A stretch of DNA of 64,000 nt from Candidatus Binatia bacterium. Lineage in GTDB: Bacteria; Desulfobacterota; Binatia; UBA12015. This document shows, in pieces, positions 43,431-52,521 of the stretch (the stretch's first letter is position 1; the number at the start of each line of letters is the position of its first letter). A program made the translations under genes and the position numbers. The stretch is taken from positions 1 to 64,000 of the forward strand of contig JAQWJE010000038.1 of NCBI GenBank assembly GCA_029248525.1, in the 5' to 3' direction. A model generated the notes under the pieces. It was given only the letters and a program-made list of their open reading frames with translations. It was not told the DNA's origin and did no database searches.

Positions 43431-44201
43431 TCAAGCGCCGAATTCTCCGGGAGCCACCCAACGACTGAAGCTCCAGCGGTGGCCAAAATCATCAGCGGCG
43501 TATTCGCTTCGTGGCGATCCGAAGTGGCGGCGCAGACCGGCGGGGGATTCCACCGTACCTGCATTCAACGAGTCGGGAAGCTCGAAACCATGGCACCACG
43601 AGAGCATCAACTCGTCTACGCGGATGCTGTCCTGATAGAACTCCGCTGCAGTCGATGGCCCGCACTCCAGTGTGATGGTCCGCATTTTTGCGGAGAACAG
43701 TTGGTCGACGAGTGCCTTGGGAGAGTCTCCGGGTAGCTTGCGGTGCCGGATTCCGAGTCTGTGGACCTCGCGCATGAATTGGGGGGTTGTGGCCGACCCG
43801 GTTGCCAGGGTTGCCCCCGGTTGCTGCAGCGCGGGATGGTCGAAGGGTATTGCTTGGCCTCGACTGATAAAAATGATCTCCGGCGGATCTGTTTTGCCCA
43901 GAACTTCCTGGCGCCAGACCGTCGCGGGTGGAGAGATCCCATGCTGGAGATCTGGTTCGCTGCGCAAGATAGCCCCACTTGTCAGGATGATATCCGCCCG
44001 AGCACGCGCGATCTCCAGACTGAATTGATCCGTCCCGCTGGTTGGCGTTTGCGGCGTGATTCGCATCGCGCCGAGGCTTCCATCGATGCGACTGGCGACA
44101 GCCATGACATGGAGGAGGCCGGCCGGTTTTTCGAGAGGGTCGCGCCAGATGTGCCGGATCCGTTCGGAGACAGGACAACCGATTTCCGAAGTTGGCGCCA
44201 C
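43431..44201 (-). CDS. RibD C-terminal-domain (deaminase/reductase-fold) protein
   Basis: Encodes 256 residues. The fold resembles dihydrofolate reductase and the reductase half of RibD (PF01872). Family marks: MAVASRIDGSLG near the N-terminus, ARADIILTSGAILRSEP and ITLECGPSTAAEFYQDS followed by VDELMLSW. It has no deaminase half. It starts at GTG 44201, directly after the stop of the upstream LLM gene (TGAGTG), so the two are translated together. A pyrimidine or F420-linked reduction is possible but unproven. Confidence 0.78.
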   Translation of the reverse strand: MAPTSEIGCPVSERIRHIWRDPLEKPAGLLHVMAVASRIDGSLGAMRITPQTPTSGTDQFSLEIARARADIILTSGAILRSEPDLQHGISPPATVWRQEVLGKTDPPEIIFISRGQAIPFDHPALQQPGATLATGSATTPQFMREVHRLGIRHRKLPGDSPKALVDQLFSAKMRTITLECGPSTAAEFYQDSIRVDELMLSWCHGFELPDSLNAGTVESPAGLRRHFGSPRSEYAADDFGHRWSFSRWVAPGEFGA

Positions 44202-45071
44202 TCAGACCAGCTTGTCGATAACCTGGTCGCGAAACCGATTCATGCTGTCTATTTTTCCCTGCAGGTCGGTTTCCTCGATGCCTTCGAGCATCCACGGTTT
44301 TGTTTGCACGTGAGTTACGCCGACGTCTTCGAGACGTCGATAGGCATCGACGTCGAAAGCATCAACGGCTGCGGCGAAGACGTACAGAGGATCATTCGCT
44401 CTGGATGTGTCCGCACGCAGTTCGCGAATTCGAGCAATGATGGCACGCAGTTCTTCGGTCGTATGAATATCGGAGATCCAGCCATCGGAGTGCCGTGCCG
44501 TGCGCCGCAAGGCCGCCTCCGAGAGACCGCCGACGAGAACAGGAACTCGGCCGGGCGCCGGTGTCAGCTCGACGCGGGGGAAGTCATAGAATTTCCCGTG
44601 ATGTTCGACCCACCCACCAGCCCAGAGTTTCTGGAGGACTTCGAGCATTTCATCGGTCCGCTTGCCGCGGGTATGAAAATCTTCATCCATTAATTGGAAC
44701 TCTTCCTTCATCCATCCCACACCGATCCCGAGTGTGAGTCGACCATTGGAAAGAGCGGCCGCCGTTCCCACTGATTTGGCGACGGAGAAAAGCCGACGTG
44801 CGGGTAGAATATAGATCCCCGTGACAAAGCGGATCGTTTCAGTTGCAGCGGCCATGGCACCAACGGCGACCATCGGATCAGGCCAGTTGGTGAACGGCTC
44901 CCAGCGCAGGCCCCCATCGGGTGTGTAGGGGTATGGGGATTCGATTTTCTCGGGGTGCGCGATATGGTCAGAGACCGCCATATACCGGAATCCGGCCGCC
45001 TCGGCGGCTTTGGCGACTGGAACGTAATGCTCGATCGGCTGGAAGGCGCCGGACACACAAAAATGCAACAT
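44202..45071 (-). CDS. LLM-class (luciferase-like) F420/flavin-dependent oxidoreductase
   Basis: Encodes 289 residues. TIM-barrel luciferase-like family. Marks: VAKAAEAAGFRYMAVSDHIA, TGIYILPARRLFSVAKSVGT, LSNGRLTLGIGVGWMKEEFQ and PVLVGGLSEAALRRTARHSD. The pattern resembles the TIGR03619 F420-dependent group. ATG 45071 fits the family start, with AGGAGAATT just upstream. Followed without gap by the RibD_C reductase and diverging from a second LLM gene; the pair may modify a shared substrate. Confidence 0.88.
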   Translation of the reverse strand: MLHFCVSGAFQPIEHYVPVAKAAEAAGFRYMAVSDHIAHPEKIESPYPYTPDGGLRWEPFTNWPDPMVAVGAMAAATETIRFVTGIYILPARRLFSVAKSVGTAAALSNGRLTLGIGVGWMKEEFQLMDEDFHTRGKRTDEMLEVLQKLWAGGWVEHHGKFYDFPRVELTPAPGRVPVLVGGLSEAALRRTARHSDGWISDIHTTEELRAIIARIRELRADTSRANDPLYVFAAAVDAFDVDAYRRLEDVGVTHVQTKPWMLEGIEETDLQGKIDSMNRFRDQVIDKLV

Positions 45072-45177
45072 CGAAATTCTCCTGAGGCTCTTTGCGAGCC
45101 TTTTCGTAACGAAGTTTTCTTTTCACAAAGATCGCCGGGTTGACCTCGGCCTACCAAAAGACTTACCACCTCCGCAG

Positions 45178-46143
45178 ATGAGCGCAGCCCACAAAGACGA
45201 AAAGACGGTCGATTCCAAGTCGGCAAAAATGGCCTACGGCATCCATATGCCGATAGCACAGCAGAGCCCCACCTTTGTTCAACCCTGGGAGGCGTCCTGT
45301 GGTCCGGAAGAGATGCGGCAGATCGCAATGCGATGCGATGCGCGAGGTTTTCTCTATCTCGCTGTCTCCGACCATGTCGGCGTTCCGCGAGATCTGGTCC
45401 CCCATATGTCGGCCACATGGTACGATCCGGTGGCGACGCTGGCCTGGTTAGGCTCGGCGACATGCAGGGTCCGCTTGATGGCCTACGTCTCTGTTTTGCC
45501 CTATCGGCATCCACTGCAGACAGCCAAATCCTACGCGACCCTGGATTGCCTGACCGGCGGTCGGGTCATTCTCGGGGTCGGGGCCGGGCACGCACAAAAG
45601 GAATTCGAAGCCCTGGGGCTCGACTTCTCGAAGCGTGGCAAGATGCTCGAAGAGGCGATCGGTTGCGTTGAGCAGGCTTTTCGTGAGGACTACCCGGAGC
45701 ACGACGGCGAGTTCTGGTCGTACAAGGATCTGGGCCAGCAACCGCGGCCGGTTCAGGTGGACGGACCGCCGATCTGGGTTGGCGGTTCGAGCCGCGCCGC
45801 CATGCGACGTGCAGCCGAACTCGCCGATGGATGGCTCCCCCAAGGGCCACCTGCCGTGGGGATGGCGAATGCCATTGAATTTCTTCATGAACGCCGTGCG
45901 AATTCCAACAGGACCAAGCCACTGGAAATTGGTGGGATGGCTCTGGATGCCTACGTCGGGGAACCCTCGCACGCGGTCGCGGATAAAGTTCTCACGGGTC
46001 GCCCGGAGCGAATGGCTGAATTCATGCACGAAAACGCGCGGGCGGGATGCACGCATATGGGCATTCGCCTGCATGTTCGTGATGCTGACGAAATGCTCGA
46101 TCAAATCGATGCTTTTTCCGAAGAGGTGGCCGTTCTGCTCTGA
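45178..46143 (+). CDS. LLM-class (luciferase-like) oxidoreductase
   Basis: Encodes 321 residues. Luciferase-like TIM barrel: CDARGFLYLAVSDHVGVPRD, LMAYVSVLPYRHPLQTAKSY, LTGGRVILGVGAGHAQKEF and PIWVGGSSRAAMRRAAELAD. A different branch from the divergent LLM gene, from which it is separated by 106 bases. The first 18 residues (MSAAHKDEKTVDSKSAKM) are charged and not conserved; start could be downstream. It converges on the sulfotransferase gene with a 6-base gap. Confidence 0.87.
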   Translation: MSAAHKDEKTVDSKSAKMAYGIHMPIAQQSPTFVQPWEASCGPEEMRQIAMRCDARGFLYLAVSDHVGVPRDLVPHMSATWYDPVATLAWLGSATCRVRLMAYVSVLPYRHPLQTAKSYATLDCLTGGRVILGVGAGHAQKEFEALGLDFSKRGKMLEEAIGCVEQAFREDYPEHDGEFWSYKDLGQQPRPVQVDGPPIWVGGSSRAAMRRAAELADGWLPQGPPAVGMANAIEFLHERRANSNRTKPLEIGGMALDAYVGEPSHAVADKVLTGRPERMAEFMHENARAGCTHMGIRLHVRDADEMLDQIDAFSEEVAVLL

Positions 46144-46149
46144 GGCTAT

Positions 46150-47139
46150 TCAGGCCCGCCCGAGCAGCTGGTTTCCGGCATGGCATGCTTCGATGAGGCG
46201 TGCCTGCTCTTCCTCCGGAAGCGTGGGGAGGCGCGGCGGCGGCAGCTGGCGCACCAGTGCTGCGGACTTTGCGATCCACTCGCGGTCGGGCAGCTCGAAA
46301 AACGCCGACAACTTCTTCAAAGTGGTCGTGGGCTCGGTGATCAGATCCTCGAAGCGAATTTCCATATATTGATTCGCGTCGAGGAATTGCAGCTGACGAA
46401 ATCCGCGCGTCAACTGGTCACTCCAGAACCGACCAAAATAGGCAGCATCCGGAGAACTCTCCAGAATTTTACGGACCGGGTCTTCTGCATTTTTCGGTGG
46501 CGTTCGATGGGCGATTGCTGTGGCAATATCGACATCGGGATGAAGCCCGTGGACAAGGGAGATGGCGAGCCGAAAGGCATGGTGCTCCCGCATCGAGAGG
46601 GCCGCTTCCTCTCCGGATCGGTGAATATGGAGAAAGCGTGCACCGGGGAATGTCTGCGCGAGATCGGCAATATAATCGATTGAAGATCCCGAACGTTCAT
46701 TCCAGATCGTCTTCCCGCAAACCTCGGCGAGCCACGCAAAGAGCTTCCGGTAATGCTCTCCCAGAGTTTGGCCGGGCTGTTTTCGCGCAAACGCTTCGGT
46801 CCGGTCGAGAAGTGTATCGGGATCGTTGTCGAGTCGACCGAGAGTCGTCACCAAAAGCCAGGGGATATCATCGGTTCGTTGGAAGCGATCGTTTGCGCGA
46901 AAAGGGTAGGTGATTTCTTCGACCGGATAGCCTCGACTGGTGATCATGGTGATAAAGGGATGGGGTTGAGAGATGATCTCCCAGAACTCCGCTCCCGAGA
47001 CGGCTGAGCGGGAAAACCGCCGAGCGCCGTCGAGTCCATTGAAGAATTCGAAAATACTCAGCAGATCGGGATGTTCGGCGAGCATCCGTGAGAGCAAGGT
47101 TGAGCCGCAACGACCCGTTCCGACCACAAATCGATCCAT
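46150..47139 (-). CDS. Sulfotransferase-family protein
   Basis: Encodes 329 residues. The 5'-phosphosulfate loop is GTGRCGSTLLSRML right at the N-terminus, and the 3'-phosphate region is HIHRSGEEAALSMREH. PAPS-dependent sulfate transfer to an unknown acceptor is expected. ATG 47139 is preferred since AGGGACTC lies upstream and the P-loop then follows at the normal place; the longer open frame upstream overlaps other signals. It lies just downstream of the kinase gene on the same strand, separated by 61 bases. Confidence 0.85.
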   Translation of the reverse strand: MDRFVVGTGRCGSTLLSRMLAEHPDLLSIFEFFNGLDGARRFSRSAVSGAEFWEIISQPHPFITMITSRGYPVEEITYPFRANDRFQRTDDIPWLLVTTLGRLDNDPDTLLDRTEAFARKQPGQTLGEHYRKLFAWLAEVCGKTIWNERSGSSIDYIADLAQTFPGARFLHIHRSGEEAALSMREHHAFRLAISLVHGLHPDVDIATAIAHRTPPKNAEDPVRKILESSPDAAYFGRFWSDQLTRGFRQLQFLDANQYMEIRFEDLITEPTTTLKKLSAFFELPDREWIAKSAALVRQLPPPRLPTLPEEEQARLIEACHAGNQLLGRA

Positions 47140-47200
47140 AGGAGAGTCCCTATCAGATTTACAAAAATTGGAAATCTCGGGGCTGTGGAGCCGATTGGAA

Positions 47201-49168
47201 TCAGAGTTGGGCGACGCGGCGGTCGAGGCGTCGCCAGGCAAGCCAGGTTCCGAGAGCGCCGACCAGCACCGAAATGATCAGAGCGCTTGCCAGCGGCGTG
47301 AGGAAGTCGAGGAGACTTTCGTGGACGGCGCTCCAGGGGAGCGATGTCCGCACGATAGCGACGGGCTTTCCTGCATCATCGAGCATTGGCCGCGCGTAGT
47401 AGACGACGCGAGATTTCTGGACCGTGCTGTCCCGAACGGCAGAGCCCTCACCGGTCTGCAGGGCTTCGCGGATTTCGCGCCGGTTGCCGTGATTTTCCAT
47501 TTTCCCGGGGTCGCCGTGGGAATCTCCGAGCACGCGTCCATCGGTATCGAGAACGGTCAGCCGCATATCCTTTCCGGCAGCGATCTCGTCCAGAATCGGG
47601 TCCACTATTTCGGGTTCCAGAGAGCCGGCTTCGCGCAGGGCGGCCATCGCGAGCGGGTTGACGTCGCGCAGCCGCAGGGCGGTCTCTTCGTGGTAGAATT
47701 CGTCGAGTTCGCCCCAGGCAAAAACGCCCAAAATCAGCGCAATCACGATCTGGAGCACGATCAGGCCTGCACCCGTGCGTCGCGCGGCATGGCGCGCTTT
47801 TTCGCGGGCTCCGCGGGCGGAGCTCAGCCTGGCCTGAAGCACGCCCTGGCATGCCGTGGGGAGTGCATTGATTGCGGAGGCCGCCATGACCAGATCCCCG
47901 GATTCGAGAGCGGTTTCCGCGAGGTGGAACCGTGCATCGTCTTCCCCCTGCAGGGCTTCGGGGTTCTCGGGCCAGAGCAGGCGAGCCTGCTCGAAGCCGG
48001 CAATGATGCGAGACATTTGGGAGTAAAGATCCGCGCGATGTTCCGGCTCCGGGGCGCCGACACCCGAGTCGGAGGTCTGTGTCGCGGCCAGAAGAGCTGC
48101 TGCGTTGGAAGAAATCGCGAGACTCTCCCTATGGGATAAATATTCCTCGACTGCTTGCCGAAATTCCCGGGCATTCGATGGCCGTTGGGCGGGATCGTGT
48201 GCCATCGCTCGCCGGCAGAGGTCCGCGAGCTCGCCGGGCGTATCCTCGGAAAATTTCGGCGGCCGGCTGCTGGTGGCCAATGCCAGCGCTTCAAATAGCG
48301 TTCCCGCAGCCTGTGGTGCCTTCCCTTCGAGAAGTTCGAAAAGGAGGGCCCCGAGCAAATAGACGTCCGTTTGTTGGCTGATATTGCGTCCCCCGGGCGA
48401 GACCATTTCCGGGGCCATATAGGCTGGCGTGCCGGCAAGGCGGACGCGCGGACCGGGTGCCCGGCTCCCGGAATCCTCAATGCCGGTTTCCAGGGCGATC
48501 CCCCAATCCATCAGCACCACTTCACCAAAAGCCCCCACCATGACGTTCTCCGGCTTGATATCGCGGTGGATCACACCCCGGCTATGGGCAAAGGAGACTG
48601 CGTTGCTGACAGTGATCAGGAGGCGAAGATGCTCCGTGAGATCGAAGCCGCGCGCAGCTTCGATCCCCGCTGGTGTTTGCGGGTGCAGCAGTTCGGCCCA
48701 GGTTTGGCCCTCGATCAGTTTCATGGCGAGGGCGATATCGCCCTTCTCGTTCACGGAGATTCCATGCACCGGCAGAATATTCGGATGCTCCAATGCGCCA
48801 GTCACGCGAGCTTCCCGCAAGAAATCCCGCTGCGCCGAACCCAGCCGTTCTTTCTCGGGACGGATTTTCTTGATGCCCACCTCGCGCTGCAAATCTCGCT
48901 GCAGGGCACGGTAAACAACGTTCATCCCCCCGCGCCCAAGGAGGTCGCGAATCTCGAACCCCTGAGCCGGCGGCGGTGGCCGTTCGTTCTCCTTCTCGGT
49001 GTCAGGCGAGGGCGACCGGGTGCCGGGGACGAGAATCGTCGGCGTATTACTGTCGAGGGGTTCCTCGGGCCGAATCGTCTCGTGGAGGTCCATTTCGGGA
49101 TCTCGAAAGTCGAGCGCCGGGTTGGCCCGCAGGATGTCCTGCATTTCTTCTGGTGCGCGATCCTTCAT
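47201..49168 (-). CDS. Ser/Thr protein kinase with C-terminal PhoR-like extracytoplasmic sensor
   Basis: Encodes 655 residues. Kinase domain about residues 70-350: Gly loop LLGRGGMNVVY, Lys in VGIKKIRPE, catalytic loop VIHRDIKPENVM, LMDWGIA in place of DFG (common in bacteria), GTPAYMAPEM. After a linker, TM1 (about 466-485), an outside domain of about 140 residues (LTVLDTDGRVLGDSHGDP, NRREIREALQ, VVYYARPMLDDAG), and TM2 (626-645). That outside domain matches the sensor of PhoR/WalK-type histidine kinases. The protein stops right after TM2 where a HAMP would start. Preceded by a hairpin gap and followed by the sulfotransferase. Confidence 0.88.
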   Translation of the reverse strand: MKDRAPEEMQDILRANPALDFRDPEMDLHETIRPEEPLDSNTPTILVPGTRSPSPDTEKENERPPPPAQGFEIRDLLGRGGMNVVYRALQRDLQREVGIKKIRPEKERLGSAQRDFLREARVTGALEHPNILPVHGISVNEKGDIALAMKLIEGQTWAELLHPQTPAGIEAARGFDLTEHLRLLITVSNAVSFAHSRGVIHRDIKPENVMVGAFGEVVLMDWGIALETGIEDSGSRAPGPRVRLAGTPAYMAPEMVSPGGRNISQQTDVYLLGALLFELLEGKAPQAAGTLFEALALATSSRPPKFSEDTPGELADLCRRAMAHDPAQRPSNAREFRQAVEEYLSHRESLAISSNAAALLAATQTSDSGVGAPEPEHRADLYSQMSRIIAGFEQARLLWPENPEALQGEDDARFHLAETALESGDLVMAASAINALPTACQGVLQARLSSARGAREKARHAARRTGAGLIVLQIVIALILGVFAWGELDEFYHEETALRLRDVNPLAMAALREAGSLEPEIVDPILDEIAAGKDMRLTVLDTDGRVLGDSHGDPGKMENHGNRREIREALQTGEGSAVRDSTVQKSRVVYYARPMLDDAGKPVAIVRTSLPWSAVHESLLDFLTPLASALIISVLVGALGTWLAWRRLDRRVAQL

Positions 49169-49328
49169 CTGCCCGTTGCACGCTAGGTGCTGGAAGATGC
49201 CCGGTCAAAGGGTCTCTCGGAGTCCCCATGCCGGGGTACCGGAGATTTGGACTGCAGGCGAAAGGCCGTCCCGGACTCCGTTATGAAATCCGGTACGGAA
49301 TCTCTCGTGGAATCGAGCGCCGAATGCG

Positions 49329-49364
49329 GAGGGGCGGGGCACGAACAAGTGCCCGCACCCCTCC
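49329..49364 (-). terminator. Long GC-rich hairpin after the CocE-type gene
   Basis: GGAGGGGCGGGGCAC pairs, with one bulge, with GTGCCCGCACCCCTCC across a six-base loop. It ends 7 bases past the stop codon of the CocE-type hydrolase (minus strand) and lies upstream of the kinase. There is no long T-run, so it may be a weak or Rho-assisted terminator. Confidence 0.45.
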
Positions 49365-49370
49365 GTACTC

Positions 49371-51716
49371 TTATTGCGCCTGTCGCGTCGGCATCCCGCG
49401 CAGGCCAGGGCAGGCCGGCAGGGTTTCCGGTGGCATGGTCATCGATGTCACGGAAATAACCTCCGGAAGAGTGAGATGAGAAGTTCCATCGACGGCGATT
49501 TTGACGACAACTTCGTCCTCATACTCCAGCGCATCCCATTGCCACTCGGGGCGGGTGCGTCCTGGTGCCGATATCTCCATCCGAATGCTGGAACCGGCGC
49601 GCAGGTAATGTGCAAAAGGAAAGATTTCCAACTGAACCAGCGTAAACTCATCGGCCGGAAGGTCGGCGGCGTCTTCCTCGAAATGGGTCGATACCGGTCG
49701 GGTGGTTGTCGATTGTTCGGCGTCCAGCTTGCGCCGACTCGTGCGCAGCCATCCGTTCTGGATGTAGACCTCGCATCCATCCGAGCGCACCTCACTCAGG
49801 GTGACCTGCAGGTCGACATCGGCCACCGAAGCATGCACGTAGAGATTCGCCGCCGCGGATCCGGCGAGGAGTAGAGGTTCCTCCAGCGGTGCGGTGGTGA
49901 ATTTAAGGTTTGTGCCCTGCGTGGCCTCCTGCCAATTCCAGCCGGGAAGTGCATCCCAGGGACCGCCATCGGCCCCATCGAGAGTCTGCACTTTGGAGAA
50001 ACTCGTGTCGTAGAGAAACTCCTCCGATGCGGGAGCTGATGGACCCGTTTCCGGCAAAGCCAGACTTGTGGGCAGATCCTCGGGGGTCATACCGCCTTCG
50101 AGAGTCGCGCCGGCATCGCCCGAAGGGTCGGCGCTTTCCAGATACAGGGTCAGGTTCTCGTGGGGGGTGGGCCAGGTTTCCAATTCAATTTGGAAAGTGG
50201 AGTAGGGGTATCCCGGGTATTCCGGGTAGCCGCCGTTTTCCATCAGCACCAGAACATCAGGCGTTTCCCGCCAAAAGGCGAGCGCTTCTTCGTAAGGCAT
50301 GTCCGGGTCGAAACGACTCTCGGGGATTTCCAGACTGTCGACTTTGAAAATACTTCCGGCGACAAAGTCGAGAATTAGAGGGACGCCCACTCCGCGCTGG
50401 GGCGTTCTCTTTGCGACGAATAGCTCGAGACATTCCAGCCACCGAGCGAAGCTCTCCGGTCCGATCGAGTCGGTATGTCCTCCGTTTGTGATGGTGAATT
50501 TTTTATCCTCGGTGCCGGTGAATTTCGCGATCATATTAAGCCAGTAGCCACCGGTTTGCTCGTCATTCGTGGTCCCGGCGAGGCAGACAGGAACCGTGAT
50601 TTTGTCGACAAAGGTATCCGGGGCGAGAGGATCGGCGACCTCGGGTCGGTAGAAAGCATTATCCTCGATCACGCCAAAGATATCGATGGTCTGATCTCGC
50701 AACTTCATATTATCGATACATGTCTGGTCGCCGGCTTCGAGGCGTTCGCGCGACCATCTCTGACCGCCGCGCTTGGAGTCGGCGTCGCGGCCACCGGCCC
50801 AACTGACGGCGAAGCCGGAGTTCAGGATTCCTCCCGGGCGCAGCGTTCCCTTGCCGGTATCGGAAATGACCGAGTTCGGGAAGATTCCCGCGAGGCTTGG
50901 GGGTTGCGTCTGGGCCGTGAAGAGCGACCCGATCGCGGGGTAGGAGAGTCCGACCATGCCGACGTGTGCCGACCAGGCCTGCGCAGCGACAGCCTCGATC
51001 GCATCGTAGCCATCGGTATTCTGCAGATCCTCGAAGAACTCGAAGGCCCCGCCCGAACATCCGGTGCCGCGCATATTGACGCCCACCGAGGCGTACCCGA
51101 GGACGCCGGTGATCAACATCGACGGTTGCGGGTTATTCGGATCGGCGGGGGAATATCCTGAATATTCAACGACAGTCGGGTAGGGACCGTCCTCGATCGG
51201 ACCGGGCAAGATGACGTTCACGGCAAGCAGTGTGCCGTCACGGGTCTCGAGGTATTGGTAGCCCTCGCGAAGTTGGATATCCGCATAAAAATCAGCACCC
51301 GGATGTTGGTCGGGGTTTCTCACCGTAAAGGCGGGGGAGGCGACACCAGCCGGCGCCCCTTCCGGGCTTGTCACACGATACCCATCGCCTGCCCGGATCT
51401 CGCGGAAGATAATGCTACCGAGATCATCGGCTTCGCCGATCCGGATTTCTTCGCCGGACGCATTTTTCAGCTGCAGTGTTTGTCCGGGTTCGGCATCGAT
51501 CACCCAGACCTGATTGACGCTTCCATTAGCCTCGAAACTGGCGGGCTCCATCCCGGGCGGGGTTGGCTGGGGCGAGCTTGTCGGTTCCGGTGCGGGCGTG
51601 CTCGTTGGCTCTGGTGTCGGGTTGTAGCCCGATTTCGAGTCGCCGCATCCTGCAGCGAAAAAAACAGTGAAAGCGGCGAGCGCGAGCAGGGCTTGGGGCG
51701 GGGTGGCAAATCTCAT
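49371..51716 (-). CDS. CocE/NonD-family alpha/beta hydrolase, lipoprotein
   Basis: Encodes 781 residues. Signal peptide II: LLALAAFTVFFAAGC with Cys lipidated, then a Thr/Pro-rich linker (TPEPTSTPAPEPT). The X-Pro dipeptidyl-peptidase/CocE-type catalytic domain has the nucleophile in VGLSYPAIGS, Asp in TTNDEQTG and His in GGHTDSIG, with NMRGTGCSGG near the oxyanion region. The C-terminal beta-jellyroll domain includes LAGSAAANLYVHASVADVDL and FPFAHYLRAGSSIRMEISAP. AAAGGAGACAG precedes ATG 51716. Likely an outer-membrane esterase or peptidase; substrate unknown. Confidence 0.9.
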   Translation of the reverse strand: MRFATPPQALLALAAFTVFFAAGCGDSKSGYNPTPEPTSTPAPEPTSSPQPTPPGMEPASFEANGSVNQVWVIDAEPGQTLQLKNASGEEIRIGEADDLGSIIFREIRAGDGYRVTSPEGAPAGVASPAFTVRNPDQHPGADFYADIQLREGYQYLETRDGTLLAVNVILPGPIEDGPYPTVVEYSGYSPADPNNPQPSMLITGVLGYASVGVNMRGTGCSGGAFEFFEDLQNTDGYDAIEAVAAQAWSAHVGMVGLSYPAIGSLFTAQTQPPSLAGIFPNSVISDTGKGTLRPGGILNSGFAVSWAGGRDADSKRGGQRWSRERLEAGDQTCIDNMKLRDQTIDIFGVIEDNAFYRPEVADPLAPDTFVDKITVPVCLAGTTNDEQTGGYWLNMIAKFTGTEDKKFTITNGGHTDSIGPESFARWLECLELFVAKRTPQRGVGVPLILDFVAGSIFKVDSLEIPESRFDPDMPYEEALAFWRETPDVLVLMENGGYPEYPGYPYSTFQIELETWPTPHENLTLYLESADPSGDAGATLEGGMTPEDLPTSLALPETGPSAPASEEFLYDTSFSKVQTLDGADGGPWDALPGWNWQEATQGTNLKFTTAPLEEPLLLAGSAAANLYVHASVADVDLQVTLSEVRSDGCEVYIQNGWLRTSRRKLDAEQSTTTRPVSTHFEEDAADLPADEFTLVQLEIFPFAHYLRAGSSIRMEISAPGRTRPEWQWDALEYEDEVVVKIAVDGTSHLTLPEVISVTSMTMPPETLPACPGLRGMPTRQAQ

Positions 51717-51897
51717 TCTGTCTCCTTTGGTCTTGCGATATCGGGCCGGTTGGACAATTGATCTTCGCTTCAAGCTATGGTCGTCCCGGCCGGGCGTCAA
51801 CCTCGAGGGCTGGCCATGCGAGGGCCATCTCGGCGAGAGCCGGGATTTTCGTCTCCTCGGCTTGAGAGATCAGGGGGGCAAGGGGTAGGCTCTCTCC

Positions 51898-52521
51898 ATG
51901 AATCCCCCTGTGGAACCAGCCTCCGGGCTGATTGCCTGCCCGGATTGCGACTTGCTCAACCGGGAGCACGCGATTCCCGAAGGGGACCGCGGGTGCTGTG
52001 TCAGGTGCGGGGCCGTGCTCTTTTCCAATGATCCTCGGGCGCTCGACCGCGCACTCTCGCTGACGATCGCGACAGTTTTTTTGTTATTCGTCGCCAATGT
52101 CTTTCCCATCATGATCTTCAGCTACGCCGGTCAGAGCGAGTCGAATACTTTGCTCGATGGAGTTTTTTGGCTCGCTGACGGCGGGCTGCAGCTGGTCGCC
52201 CTGCTCGTCTTTCTCACCAGCATCATCTTTCCGATTCTGCGCACGGGTGGGCTGCTCTATGTGCTATTACCCCTGCGAGCGGGGGTGTCCCTGCCGGGTG
52301 CAAGAACGGTATTCCGATCGGTCTCGTCGATTGAAAAGTGGGGGATGCTCGATGTCTACGCATTGGCGATTCTGGTGACGGTGGTGAAGTTGGCCGATCT
52401 GGCCAATGCGACAATTTCGACCGGCTGCTTCGCGCTTGTCGCCGCAGCCGTCCTGATGATCGCCACGAGCAGCGCGATTGACCGCCGCGATATCTGGCGT
52501 CGTCTGGTCGTGCTTCGATGA
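51898..52521 (+). CDS. pqiA: Paraquat-inducible protein A family
   Basis: Encodes 207 residues. PqiA/YebS-type inner-membrane protein that supports the MCE lipid tunnel PqiB. A zinc-finger-like CPDCDLLN...CCVRCG pair opens the protein, followed by four membrane helices (SLTIATVFLLFVANVFPIMI, LVALLVFLTSIIFPIL, and two more near the end). In E. coli PqiA is a fused double-domain protein; here the two halves are separate genes. Stop overlaps the next start (ATGA). Confidence 0.88.
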   Translation: MNPPVEPASGLIACPDCDLLNREHAIPEGDRGCCVRCGAVLFSNDPRALDRALSLTIATVFLLFVANVFPIMIFSYAGQSESNTLLDGVFWLADGGLQLVALLVFLTSIIFPILRTGGLLYVLLPLRAGVSLPGARTVFRSVSSIEKWGMLDVYALAILVTVVKLADLANATISTGCFALVAAAVLMIATSSAIDRRDIWRRLVVLR

